From: an uncultured Bacteroidales bacterium
GTDB taxonomy: Bacteria; Bacteroidota; Bacteroidia; Bacteroidales; UBA932
Direction: 5' to 3'
Assembly (NCBI GenBank): GCA_946403855.1
Contig: CAMJBH010000003.1
Location: forward strand, 62,001 to 126,000
Length of the DNA: 64,000 nt
The notes beneath the pieces are model-generated. The model searched no databases and was not told the origin of the DNA. It saw only the letters and a program-made list of their open reading frames with translations. Shown one piece after another: positions 8,106 through 18,500 of the stretch (position 1 is its first letter; each line of letters opens with the position of its first letter). A program made the position numbers and the translations under genes.

Positions 8106-9158
8106 TTAATAGTACTCGGCGTTATACTTGGTGAGTATGTCCATGTGCATGTAATTGTCACGCCTGACAGGATCTTTTCCGAATACAATCTTGTCGGTTA
8201 GTGCTTGAATTGCCATGGACACTTGCTCATCCGGGTGCTGCGCAATCAGCACCGACACGGTGCCCCTGCCAAGCGCCGACATATTGGCCCTCAGATTATC
8301 AAAGCCCACCACCCGCTGCACTTTGTCCGGGTGCCTCTCAAGCCATGGCACGATGATGTGGATACGGGAATTGAACATGGCAACGTGGCTGGTCTGGGGA
8401 AATGCCGCAAAGAATGCTTCCAGGTCCTGGTCCATGCGTTCCGGGTCCATAGGGTCCACGAACAAGGTGCGCACCACGCTGTCCGGGCAATGCTCGTTCA
8501 TATAGTCCATGAAGCCCGCGCGCCGTATCACGGTCGGGTCGGACTGGCGCAGAGGGTCGCGCTTGACTCTCACCAGGAGCACATCCGCAGCGCTGTTGTC
8601 AACGGTCAGCTGGTCCGCGCATAAGATTCCGCTTTTATATTCCGGCAGGCCGAAATAGGCAAGGTAACCTTCGTCATCTTGCTTGGTATCGAAGAACACA
8701 TAAGGAATGGAAAGCTTCCTTAGCTCAGCAGTAAACATTTGTGTATCAGAACCGAACATAGGCGCCAGAACCACTCCCGAAGGCTTGCTTTCCAGCAGTC
8801 TGGAACAAGTAGCCCTGAACGACGAGGCATCTCTGGGATCATACTCAAACAGCTCGGTCTCTATGCCCAAAGGGCCCACCGCTTCAGCCGCTTTGCCAAT
8901 GCCCTTGACTGCAAGCTCCCAGAAAGTATCCACATTAGCTTCCGGGATAAGCACGGCGATCATCCTCGATATTCCCCTGGCCAGCATCGAGGCCAGCATG
9001 TTGGGTTCGTAACCGAGTTCTTTGATTACGGACATGACTTTTTCGTAGCTCTTCCTGGACACTTCTCCCCTGTCATGGAGAACGCGGTCCACCGTACCTT
9101 TGGACAAGCCGGAGAGGCGGGCTATATCCATAATTGTCGGTTTCTCTTTCTGAGGCAT
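8106..9158 (-). CDS. LacI-family transcriptional regulator of the pectin operon
   Basis: 350 residues. The N-terminal helix-turn-helix reads TIMDIARLSGLSKGTVDRVLHDRGEVS, followed by a periplasmic-binding-protein-like effector domain (about 60-345). The start MPQKEKPT at 9158 is used because the longer track start runs through the operator. The gene is divergent from the homogalacturonan operon across a 134-bp gap with two identical operator copies. It probably represses both that operon and itself until a uronate or uronate derivative binds. Many pectin PULs of Bacteroides use hybrid two-component regulators instead; none is seen here. The effector is inferred, not shown. Confidence 0.88.
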   Translation of the reverse strand: MPQKEKPTIMDIARLSGLSKGTVDRVLHDRGEVSRKSYEKVMSVIKELGYEPNMLASMLARGISRMIAVLIPEANVDTFWELAVKGIGKAAEAVGPLGIETELFEYDPRDASSFRATCSRLLESKPSGVVLAPMFGSDTQMFTAELRKLSIPYVFFDTKQDDEGYLAYFGLPEYKSGILCADQLTVDNSAADVLLVRVKRDPLRQSDPTVIRRAGFMDYMNEHCPDSVVRTLFVDPMDPERMDQDLEAFFAAFPQTSHVAMFNSRIHIIVPWLERHPDKVQRVVGFDNLRANMSALGRGTVSVLIAQHPDEQVSMAIQALTDKIVFGKDPVRRDNYMHMDILTKYNAEYY

Positions 9159-9180
9159 AAAGATTTGTTTAATAAACACA

Positions 9181-9268
9181 CAAATATATAAATTTTTTAA
9201 TAAAACCGTTACCGTGCACGATTTTTTTCCGTTACCGTGCACGGAATTGAAAAATTATTGTATATTTG
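9181..9268. promoter_or_regulatory. divergent promoters with two LacI operators
   Basis: Two exact copies of CCGTTACCGTGCACG lie at 9206-9220 and 9229-9243, 23 bp apart. Each holds the half-symmetric core CCGTGCACG, and the second forms a perfect palindrome CCGTGCACGG (9235-9244), as expected for a LacI-family operator. The plus -7 box is TATATTTG (9261-9268). The minus -7 box is TATATTTG (9188-9181). Counting 20 nt upstream of each box puts the -33 element of one promoter inside one operator and of the other promoter inside the other. Confidence 0.75.
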
Positions 9269-9292
9269 CAACCGACACTATTATAATAATCA

Positions 9293-10765
9293 ATGAAAAC
9301 TGCTCAGATCTTTACTCTTATCTCAACAGCTTTCGCTGCTCTTACCCTTTGTGCGTGCACAGGGAGCACATCTGCCGTCTCCGTAACGGATGTTCCGTTC
9401 GAAATGCCGGAAGTCGTGTACCCTTCCATTCCTGAGCGGAGCGCCGACATCAGCGACTTCGGAGCGAAGGGCGACGGACAGACTCTCTGCACCGATGCCT
9501 TCGCCCAGGCCATCCGTCAGCTTTCGGACAAAGGCGGCGGCCGCGTCATAGTTCCGGCCGGCATCTGGCGCACCGGCCCCATCACCCTGGAAAGCAATAT
9601 CGAGCTCAACATACACAAGAATGCAGTCGTGGTATTCGATCCCGACCAGTCTCTCTACCCCATCATAGACACCAATTTCGAAGGGCTGGACGTACGCCGC
9701 TGCCTCTCCCCCATCAACGCCGACGGTGCACATGACATTGCAATCACTGGCGAGGGAGTCATAGACGGTAGCGGAGAGGCATGGAGGGAAGTCAAGCGCC
9801 GCAAGGTTTCCGACGACCAGTGGAAGCGAATAACGGCCCGCGGCGGGTTCATCCCCGAGGACGGCAAGGCTTGGTACCCCGACGAAGGCTATTACAAGGC
9901 CCGCCTCACCGCAGGTTCCCTCAATTTTCCCGACCCTTCGCTGGACGAACAGGAGATCAAGACCTTCCTGCGCCCGGTTATGGTCTCGCTCCGCAACTGC
10001 GAGAGAGTGCTCCTCCAAGGCTGCACATTCCAAAACTCCCCCTGCTGGAACATCCATCCCCTTTACTGCAAGAATCTTATAATCAAAAACATAAACGTCC
10101 GCAACCCCCACTATTCCGCAAACGGTGACGGCATAGACATCGACGCCTGCGAGAACGTCATCTTGAGCGATTCCACCTTCGATGTGGGAGACGACGCGAT
10201 CTGCATCAAATCAGGCAAGGACGAAGACGGCCGCCGTCATGGCAGAGCCTGCCGCAACCTGATAATCACCGGATGCACAGTGTATCACGGGCACGGCGGC
10301 TTCGTGGTCGGCAGCGAGATGTCCGGCGGCGTGGAAAACATCCTTGTGAGGGACTGCCGCTTCCTGGGCACCGACGTAGGCCTGCGCTTCAAGAGCACCC
10401 GCGGCCGCGGCGGACTGGTCCGCAACATCTGGTGCGAGCGCATCTACATGAAGGACATTGTGACCTACGGCGTGATATTCAATCTCTACTACGCAGGTGT
10501 GGCCGCAACAGAAATGTCCAACGGCGCCTTCCAGCCTTACATCCCTCCCGTGGACGAGACCACACCTGAATTCAAGGACTGCCATTTCAGCGAAATAGTG
10601 TGCTCCGGAGCCGGTCAGGCCATCTACATCAACGGCCTGCCGGAGATGCCGGTCAAGAACATCGACTTCAGCTCCTGCAGCTTCACGGCCGCGAAATCAG
10701 CCGAAGTTAACTACGCAGAAAACGTAACATTCTCGGACGTCACCGTAAACGGACAGACATTATGA
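9293..10765 (+). CDS. GH28 polygalacturonase / exo-galacturonidase lipoprotein
   Basis: 490 residues with a lipoprotein signal (LCAC, Cys22), so probably surface- or periplasm-anchored. The right-handed beta-helix carries the GH28 acids: Asp278 in NGDGID, Asp299-Asp300 in VGDDA, His333 in HGHGG, and the substrate-binding pair Arg364/Lys366 in LRFKS. It hydrolyses alpha-1,4-galacturonan. Endo or exo action cannot be told by eye, but similarity to the Bacteroidota exo-type family makes release of mono- or short uronides likely. It is the first gene after the operator region and overlaps the next gene by 4 bp (ATGA). Confidence 0.9.
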   Translation: MKTAQIFTLISTAFAALTLCACTGSTSAVSVTDVPFEMPEVVYPSIPERSADISDFGAKGDGQTLCTDAFAQAIRQLSDKGGGRVIVPAGIWRTGPITLESNIELNIHKNAVVVFDPDQSLYPIIDTNFEGLDVRRCLSPINADGAHDIAITGEGVIDGSGEAWREVKRRKVSDDQWKRITARGGFIPEDGKAWYPDEGYYKARLTAGSLNFPDPSLDEQEIKTFLRPVMVSLRNCERVLLQGCTFQNSPCWNIHPLYCKNLIIKNINVRNPHYSANGDGIDIDACENVILSDSTFDVGDDAICIKSGKDEDGRRHGRACRNLIITGCTVYHGHGGFVVGSEMSGGVENILVRDCRFLGTDVGLRFKSTRGRGGLVRNIWCERIYMKDIVTYGVIFNLYYAGVAATEMSNGAFQPYIPPVDETTPEFKDCHFSEIVCSGAGQAIYINGLPEMPVKNIDFSSCSFTAAKSAEVNYAENVTFSDVTVNGQTL

Positions 10766-12441
10766 AACGAATTTCCCCCATCTTCATAGCCCTGGCGTGG
10801 CTGTTCTTCAGTTCATTCACCATCCATCTCATGGGCGACAGCACCATGGCGGAGAAGAACCTGTCCAAAGGCAATCCCGAACGCGGCTGGGGCATGATGT
10901 TCCAGAATTTCCTCGACGACGGGGTCAAAGTCATCAACTACGCCCAGAACGGCCGCAGCACCAAGAGCTTCATTGACAAGGGCCTCTGGGAAAAAGTTTA
11001 CAACGCAGTAGCGCCGGGCGACTATGTCTTCATAGAATTCGGCCACAACGACTCGAAAAAGTCCGACCCCGAGCGCTACGCCGCCCCCTGGGGTGCCTAC
11101 CAGGACAACCTGAGGCTATTTATCGACGGCGTGCGCGAAAAGGGTGGCACCCCGGTGCTGCTCACTCCGGTGGCCCGCCGCTGGTTCAAGGAAGGAAAGC
11201 TCGACCGTGAATGCCACGGAGACTACCCTGCCGCAATGAAGCAGGTGGCTGAGCAGAAGGGAGTTACGCTTCTCGACGTCACCACTTCGACCCTCGATTG
11301 GATTGAAGCCCTCGGAGACGAAGCCTCCCGTCCGTTCTTCATGCATCTGGCCCCCGGCAAATACGCTTATGCACCGGACGGCAAGACCGACAACACCCAC
11401 ACCGTGGCAAGCGGAGCCCGTGAAGTCACCAAAATCGTCTGCTCGCTGATAGAAAAGCAGATTCCCGAAATCGCCGCCCACCTTACCTCATACGACATAG
11501 TCGTCTCTGCCGACGGCCACGGCGATTACATGACGGTGCAGGAAGCCATCAACGCCTGCCCGGACTACAGCCACAGCGAGATAACCACCATCCTTATACG
11601 CAAAGGCGTTTACAACGAAGAAGTCATTATCCCCCACTCGAAATTCCGCCTCCACATCAAGGGAGAAGACGCCCAGAACACCATCATTAGCTACGGCAAG
11701 TACGCAAAACAGAACTGGCCTGGCCGCGATTTTGCCATCGGCACCTCGGGCAGCGCCAGCGTGTATATACATTCGAGCTACGTCACCTTCGAGAACCTGA
11801 GCTTCGAGAATACCGCCGGAGAGGGCAAGGAGATCGCCCAGGCCGTGGCCGTGTTCACCGACGGCGACTTCCTGTTCTTCAAGGGCTGCCGTTTCATCGG
11901 CAACCAGGACACCCTCTACACCTACGGACGTTTCGGCAAAGACGGAGGAATCAAACGCAACTACTTCTTGGACTGCTACATAGAGGGTACCACCGATTTC
12001 ATCTTCGGTCCTAGCATAGCCTATTTCGAGAATTGCCATATCCACTCCAAGAAAAACAGTTATGTAACCGCAGCATCAACCCTCAAGGGACAGAAATACG
12101 GTTACGTGTTCAAAAACTGCAAACTCACCGCCGCCCCCGGCATAGACAAAGTTTACCTGGGACGTCCCTGGGGCGCCTACGCCAAGACAGTTTTCATCGA
12201 ATGCGAACTAGGGCCTCACATTGTTGCGGAAGGTTGGCATGACTGGGAAAAAGAGGGCAAGCCTAACACCAAGAAGAATTCCTACTATGCCGAATATGGC
12301 AATTTCGGTCCCGGAGCCGCCGGGCCGAGAGTCAAATGGTCCCATAAACTCAGCAAACGCAAGCTTGCAGATTACAGTTTTGAAAAAGTAATGTTCCAGG
12401 AAGAAGACGGAATAATCTGGAACCCGTACGACAACCGATGA
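10762..12441 (+). CDS. CE12 acetylesterase - CE8 pectin methylesterase fusion
   Basis: 559 residues with a signal peptide. The N-terminal half (about 21-240) is an SGNH esterase of the rhamnogalacturonan acetylesterase type: GDS with Ser27, GHND at 94-97, and the Asp210/His213 dyad in DNTH. The C-terminal half (about 244-555) is a pectin methylesterase beta-helix with Asp383 (GNQDTLY), Asp412 (TTDFIFG) and Arg468 (LGRPWG). One secreted protein would thus remove both acetyl and methyl groups, exposing galacturonan to the GH28 and PL1 enzymes encoded around it. It overlaps both neighbours by 4 bp. Confidence 0.92.
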   Translation: MKRISPIFIALAWLFFSSFTIHLMGDSTMAEKNLSKGNPERGWGMMFQNFLDDGVKVINYAQNGRSTKSFIDKGLWEKVYNAVAPGDYVFIEFGHNDSKKSDPERYAAPWGAYQDNLRLFIDGVREKGGTPVLLTPVARRWFKEGKLDRECHGDYPAAMKQVAEQKGVTLLDVTTSTLDWIEALGDEASRPFFMHLAPGKYAYAPDGKTDNTHTVASGAREVTKIVCSLIEKQIPEIAAHLTSYDIVVSADGHGDYMTVQEAINACPDYSHSEITTILIRKGVYNEEVIIPHSKFRLHIKGEDAQNTIISYGKYAKQNWPGRDFAIGTSGSASVYIHSSYVTFENLSFENTAGEGKEIAQAVAVFTDGDFLFFKGCRFIGNQDTLYTYGRFGKDGGIKRNYFLDCYIEGTTDFIFGPSIAYFENCHIHSKKNSYVTAASTLKGQKYGYVFKNCKLTAAPGIDKVYLGRPWGAYAKTVFIECELGPHIVAEGWHDWEKEGKPNTKKNSYYAEYGNFGPGAAGPRVKWSHKLSKRKLADYSFEKVMFQEEDGIIWNPYDNR

Positions 12442-13631
12442 AAAGAATACTTATACTCATGGCTCTTGCCTTGACCGCATGCACGGCCAAGGCTCCGCTG
12501 TATTATGATGTCGCCCGCTCAGAAATGGAAAGGAATCCCAAGGCTTCCTATATCGACGGGCAGGAGGGCAAGCTGAAGTGGAACTACACGACAGGTCTGG
12601 AACTCAAGAGCATTCTGGACGTCTATTGCCTTACCGGCAAGAAAGACAAGGCGCTGCTCGAATATGTAGATTCCTGGTACGATGCAATCATCAGCCCCAA
12701 CGGGGAGATTGGTGGCAAGTACAAACTGTCAAATTACTCCCTGGACCATATCTGCCCCGGCAACACCTTGTTCACGCTCTACGACCTTACGCGCAAAGAC
12801 AAATACCGTCTTGCCATGGACTATGTGTACCGCCAGCTGCTGGAGCAGCCTCGCAACGACGAAGGCGGTTTCTGGCACAAGCAGATTTATCCGGGACAAA
12901 TGTGGCTGGACGGCTTATATATGGCTCAGCCGTTCTATGCCATGTACACCTCCCGCTATTCGCCTCCCTTCCTGAAGGCCAATAACTTCGAGGATATCAT
13001 CAGTCAGTTCGACCTGGCTTTCTCCCACTGCCTGGACACTCAGACAGGGCTTTTGCGCCATGCCTGGGACTCTTCCCTTGCATCAAACTGGTGCGATCCG
13101 GCTAACGGACAGTCCGCCCATGCCTGGGGCCGCGCCTTGGGATGGTACTGCATGGCCCTTGTGGACGTCATCGAGATACTCGACAAGAACGAAGACTTTA
13201 TCTCACCGACCAACGTAGGACGGCTCAAGATACAGCTCAAGTTCATCCTCAACTCCCTCAAGAAGTACTCAGACCCTGCTACTGGCATGTGGTATCAGGT
13301 GCTCGACCGTCCCGGGCAGGAGGGAAACTACCTTGAAGCGTCCTGCAGCGCCATGTTCAGCAACGCCATCTCCAAAGCATACAACCTCCACATAATAGAC
13401 GACATCGCCTACGCGCGTAAAAGTTATGAAGGGCTCATTAAGACATTCGTAAGCAAAGATTCAAAAGGGCTTACGGACTTCGGGCCTTGCTGCGAGGTCG
13501 CCGGTCTGGGCGGCAAACAGAACCGCAGCGGAGACTATGAATATTACATACACGAGCGCGTGCGCGCGAACGACCCCAAAGGCATAGGTCCGCTTATCTG
13601 GGCTGCAATTGAATACGAGAAGATAAAATGA
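12438..13631 (+). CDS. GH105 unsaturated galacturonyl hydrolase lipoprotein
   Basis: 397 residues with lipobox LTAC (Cys15) and an (alpha/alpha)6-barrel pattern. The motif GQMWLDGLYMAQPF, with Asp158 as the likely catalytic acid, is typical of YteR/RhiN enzymes. These hydrate the unsaturated uronate at the end of lyase products and release 5-keto-4-deoxyuronate. That product feeds KduI/KduD, encoded downstream. The lipoprotein signal suggests the step occurs in the periplasm. Start and stop overlap the flanking genes by 4 bp each. Confidence 0.9.
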   Translation: MKRILILMALALTACTAKAPLYYDVARSEMERNPKASYIDGQEGKLKWNYTTGLELKSILDVYCLTGKKDKALLEYVDSWYDAIISPNGEIGGKYKLSNYSLDHICPGNTLFTLYDLTRKDKYRLAMDYVYRQLLEQPRNDEGGFWHKQIYPGQMWLDGLYMAQPFYAMYTSRYSPPFLKANNFEDIISQFDLAFSHCLDTQTGLLRHAWDSSLASNWCDPANGQSAHAWGRALGWYCMALVDVIEILDKNEDFISPTNVGRLKIQLKFILNSLKKYSDPATGMWYQVLDRPGQEGNYLEASCSAMFSNAISKAYNLHIIDDIAYARKSYEGLIKTFVSKDSKGLTDFGPCCEVAGLGGKQNRSGDYEYYIHERVRANDPKGIGPLIWAAIEYEKIK

Positions 13632-15523
13632 TACGTAACCGAATTATAACTGCGGCAGCGATGGCTCTATGCCTTGCCGCATGCGGACAAAAGACTCCTG
13701 CTGAAGAGTCTTCCGCACCTGCGGTGCCCACCGGAGTAAGCCTCCACAGCGCCACCGAGACTTCGCTTACTTTCAAATGGAACCAGGCAGAAGGTGCCGA
13801 TTCCTACGAATGGCGTCTGCTCAAAGGGGCCCAGAGCGTTGCAGAAGGCACGCAGACCAAGAGGAACGCCAACATAGCAGACCTCACTCCTGCTACCACA
13901 TACAGCTTCTCCGTACGGTCTCTGTCGGGATCCGCTGCATCTGAATGGTCTGCAAGTTTAGAGGCATCGACCAAAGACAACAGCGCCGGCCAGGACGACC
14001 CCGGCAATATAGATCCTGACCCCGAAGCCAGCATCAAATACACCGACTTCATGATTCCGGAAGCAGAAGAAGCTGACGGTGCAGCCCGGGCCTTCCCCGG
14101 AGCCGAGGGCTGCGGCATGTTCACCACCGGCGGACGCGGCGGCAAAGTTATACATGTCACCAGCCTTGCCGACAGCGGCGCAGGCACCCTCAGGGCCGCT
14201 CTCAGCGAAAGCGGGAACCGCACCATAGTCTTCGACGTGGCCGGCCGCATCGAGCTCAAGTCCAATCTGGTCATCAAACGCGGCGACGTGACAATAGCCG
14301 GGCAGACAGCCCCTGGCGACGGTATCTGCATCAGCGGATGGTCAACGCAGGTTTCCGCTGACAACCTGATTATCCGTTTCGTCCGTTTCCGCATGGGAGA
14401 CGAAGGCGCAAAGGCATATAAGGCCACGATGTCGGAAGAACAGTGGGCCGCTCTGTCGTCAATACCCATGGAAGACTGCATCTGGGGGCGCGATCAGAAA
14501 AACATCATCCTTGACCATTGCTCTATGAGCTGGTGCATAGATGAATGCTCTTCATTCTACGACAACGACAACTTCACCATGCAGTACTGCATCATCGCAG
14601 AAAGCATGAACAAATCTTTCCATCCCAAAGGTGCACACGGCTACGGCGGCATCTGGGGGGGCCACGGAGCCACTTTCTCCCACAACCTGATTGCACACCA
14701 TACAGCGCGTACGCCGCGCCTGTGCGGAAGCCGCTACACCGGAAAACCCGAGAACGAAAAGGCCGAAATCGTGAACAACGTGTTCTATAACTGGGGTCCG
14801 ACCAACGGCGGTTATGCCGGCGAGGGCGGCTCTTTCAATTTCGTCAACAATTACTACAAACCGGGTCCGTCCACTGCCACCAAGAGCAACCTGGTGAACC
14901 GTATATTCTCGCCGAATGCCGACGACGGTTCAAACAAGAACGCCAAAGGCATATGGGGCAGTTTCTACCTCAGCGGGAATTACTTCGACAGCGACTGTCC
15001 GTCACTCAGCGCCAAGCAGAAGGAGCTTTGCGCAAGTGTGAACTCCAACAACAACACCGGCCTTCAGCCCAACGGAACCCCCTCCGGATCCATCATATCT
15101 TCCACGCGCTTCGACATCTCCGTCAGCGGCAGCAGCATCCATGAGCTGAGCGCTGCAGATGCATACGAAACCGTGCTCGCCAGCGCAGGAGCAAGCCTGA
15201 GCCGCGACGCCGTTGACGCCCGCATCGTGAACGAAGTCAAGAGCGGAACCGCACCCAACGGCACCCGCGGCATCATCGACTCCCAGACGCAGGCAGGCGG
15301 ATGGCCTTCATACAAAGCTACCGAGGAGCAGATTTCCCTCGCATCGAAGGATTCTGACGGCGACGGTATGCCCGACTGGTTCGAGGAAGCTGCCGGCCTG
15401 GCCAAAAGCAATCCTGCCGACGGAGCTGCTTACGGCCTCGATCCTAAGAAACGCTACACAAACCTGGAAATGTACCTGCATTACCTGGTCCGCGACATCG
15501 TTGCTGCACAATATTCGAAATAA
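13628..15523 (+). CDS. PL1-type pectate lyase lipoprotein with FnIII domain
   Basis: 631 residues. Lipobox LAAC (Cys19) is followed by one fibronectin type III domain (about 34-125), then a PL1-like beta-helix starting AFPGAEGCGMFTTGGRGG, with ILDHCSMSW as the core motif and a conserved HHTARTPRL loop. The C-terminus has SDGDGMPDWFEEA, a short Asp-rich calcium-loop motif common on secreted Bacteroidota enzymes. It cleaves demethylated galacturonan by beta-elimination. It is the last of four overlapping enzyme genes; a 41-bp gap precedes susC. It is distinct from the second PL1 protein (28908-32069), with which it shares only the fold. Confidence 0.87.
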   Translation: MIRNRIITAAAMALCLAACGQKTPAEESSAPAVPTGVSLHSATETSLTFKWNQAEGADSYEWRLLKGAQSVAEGTQTKRNANIADLTPATTYSFSVRSLSGSAASEWSASLEASTKDNSAGQDDPGNIDPDPEASIKYTDFMIPEAEEADGAARAFPGAEGCGMFTTGGRGGKVIHVTSLADSGAGTLRAALSESGNRTIVFDVAGRIELKSNLVIKRGDVTIAGQTAPGDGICISGWSTQVSADNLIIRFVRFRMGDEGAKAYKATMSEEQWAALSSIPMEDCIWGRDQKNIILDHCSMSWCIDECSSFYDNDNFTMQYCIIAESMNKSFHPKGAHGYGGIWGGHGATFSHNLIAHHTARTPRLCGSRYTGKPENEKAEIVNNVFYNWGPTNGGYAGEGGSFNFVNNYYKPGPSTATKSNLVNRIFSPNADDGSNKNAKGIWGSFYLSGNYFDSDCPSLSAKQKELCASVNSNNNTGLQPNGTPSGSIISSTRFDISVSGSSIHELSAADAYETVLASAGASLSRDAVDARIVNEVKSGTAPNGTRGIIDSQTQAGGWPSYKATEEQISLASKDSDGDGMPDWFEEAAGLAKSNPADGAAYGLDPKKRYTNLEMYLHYLVRDIVAAQYSK

Positions 15524-15564
15524 TCAATACTACCAACTATATTAATTATTAACATCAAAAATCC

Positions 15565-18500
15565 ATGAAAAATCCAGCAAAGAAACTTATTTTTACTCTG
15601 CTTGGAATGGCCATGGCTGTCTCGCTTTCAGCACAGAACACCATCACAGGTATCGTGACTGACGAGAGCGGCGAGCCCCTCATCGGGGCCGGCGTCGTGA
15701 TCGAGGGGACAACCAACGGCACCATCACCGGAATGGACGGCGATTACATGATCGTCGTTCCCGAAGGTGCCGCCAATCTGGTCTTTTCATTCATCGGACT
15801 CACCGAGCAGGTGGTCCCCATCGATGGACGCACCAAGATTGATGTAGTCCTGGCAGCCAACAACACCGTCCTCGACGAAGTTGTTGTGGTGGGTTATGCC
15901 ACTGTGAAGCGCCGCGACCTCCTCGGCTCCGTCTCTTCCGTCAGTTCCGACAAGCTCACCGAGCAACCCGTTACTTCTGTCAGCCAGGCGCTTGCAGGAA
16001 AGATGGCCGGCGTGTCCGTAACCACCACCGAAGGTGATCCCGACGCCGACATCAAGATCCGCGTCCGCGGCGGCGGTTCCATCACCCAGGACAGTTCACC
16101 TCTGTACATCGTGGACGGCTTCCCCGCCGAATCTATCAATGACATCGCAGCTTCGGAAATCGCATCCATCGACGTGCTCAAGGATGCATTCTCGACCGCA
16201 ATCTACGGTAGCCGAGGGGCCAACGGTGTCGTGATCGTCACCACCAAGAGCGCCGACAAGGGCGAGAAGGTTTCGGTAAAATTCAACGCCTACTACGGAC
16301 TTAAGACCATGGCCAACAGACAGGCCATCCAGCCTATGGACGTCGAGAACTTCGTCAAGTTCCAATACGAAAAGGCCCTGGTTCTCAACCGCGTAAGCAA
16401 CGATTATATGCCCTACTACGGACTGTTCTCCGAAATGGATCAGTACAAAGGCATGGCCAGCAACGACTGGATCGACGCAGTGTTCGGAAACACCGGATCA
16501 TCCTTCTCCGCCGACTTCTCCGTATCCGGCAGCAATGAGGGCGTAAACTGGACTCTGGGCTATGCACACATGGGCGACAACGCCATCATGTACGGCTCCA
16601 ACTACGTCAGGGACAACCTCAACCTCAAGACCAATTTCAAGACCTCCAAGACCACCAGCATCGACGCCAGCATTCGTTATGCCCGCGTGAATGTTCGTGG
16701 CGCCGGAGCCAACAGTCTCAACGACAAGGGCTCCACTTCCGGCAACGGACGTCTCAAGCACGCCGTGCAGTTCGCACCCATCCCGGTCAACACCATGAGC
16801 CTTGAAGACGAGGAAGCCGAACTTTACGGAGACAATGTCCAGCCTCTCCGCAGTGTTGCCGACAACGACAGCAAGCGTCTTCGTACCGTGCTGAACGCCA
16901 ATGCAGCTTTCAACTGGAAGATTATCGACAACCTCCGCCTCAAGATCGAGGGCGGCATGGAAGACTGGCGTCAGAGCGACGACCGCTTCTACGGCCTGTC
17001 CACCAAGCTCAGCGCCCAGGACAGCAAGGTTCCCGGAACTCCCTCCAGCAACCACAAAGAGGCCTTCCGCACCAAGTACCGCAATACCAACACTTTGAAT
17101 TTCGACTTCAAAGACATCTTCAAGAACGATGACCACCAGCTCACCGCCCTCCTCGGCGAAGAGCTCACCATCACCAACTCCAACACCATCGACATGCTGG
17201 TGGACGGTTTCCCTACGTTCTTTGATTCTCAGCTGGCATGGTACTTCATGTCTTCCGCCAAAGGCAACCTCAGCGGCGACGTTGTGGCCAATAACACCGA
17301 GGTAAGCAACAAATTCGCAGCCCACGACGCCCTGCTTTCTTTCTTCGGACGCGTGAACTACGATTACAAGCACAAATATTCCATTGGCGCCACCCTGCGT
17401 GCTGACGGTTCCTCGAAGTTCAGCAATCCTTGGGGATTTTTCCCTTCCGCCGCTGCCTCCTGGACCATTTCCAACGAGCCCTGGATGGACGGAAGCCGTG
17501 GCTGGCTCGACCAGCTCAAGCTCCGCTACAGCTTCGGTACCGCCGGTAACAACAACATCCCTTCGGGACAGCTGCTCAGGGAATATGAATCCCACGCCAG
17601 TTCTTACATCAGCCCCGGCGGATCCTACATGTCAACAAAGATCACCGACGGCAAACTCGTGATGAACAACCCCGACCTCAAGTGGGAGACCACATACACC
17701 CACAATATCGGTCTGGATTTCAGCTTCTGGCAGTCCAAGCTCAACGGTAGCCTGGAAGTTTACCAGAACGACACCAAGGACCTTCTCATTAACTTCCCCA
17801 TCTCGGGTGCAGGTTACCAGAGGCAGTACCGCAATGCCGGTTCCACCCGCAACCGCGGTATTGAGCTCACTCTCAACGCTCCCATCATTGCCAAGAAGGA
17901 CTTCTCCCTCAACCTGAGCGGCAACATTGCCTACAATGTCAATTCCGTAACCGACCTGGGCGGACTGGATGAGATTTCTTCCGACTCCGGCTGGGCTTCT
18001 TCCGAAATCAGCGGCGACTACCTGGTAAAGAAAGGTGAGCCCCTCGGAAACATGTACGGCTACGTCAGCGACGGCTTCTATACCGTTGACGACTTCGAGG
18101 GTTACATCGGAGGCAAATGGGTTCTCAAGGACGGCGTAGCCAACGACAAAGATATCATAGGTGAAAGGTATGTCATGCCCGGCGCCCTCAAACTCAAGAA
18201 CGTGGACGGCTCAGAGGACAACCTGATCACCGCAGGCGATATCACCAAGATCGGCAACGCCCTGCCCGACTTCACCGGAGGCTTCTCGCTGAACGGTTAC
18301 TTCAAGGGCTTCGATTTCAGTGCCAACTTCAATTTCATGCTCGGCAACCAGGTGTACAACGCCAACAAGATCGAGTTCACATCTTCCCGCAAGGACAGCT
18401 ACATCAACCGCAACCTCATCAACATGATGAACGTTGACAATCGCTGGACCGTGGTTGACTGGAACACCGGCGAACTTATCACCGACGCCGAGACGCTTCG

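Noticed and set aside
16498-17595. 365-aa minus-strand ORF inside susC
   Set aside because: Antisense shadow of a strongly recognised SusC gene; low-complexity Val/Gly/Glu composition and no motif.
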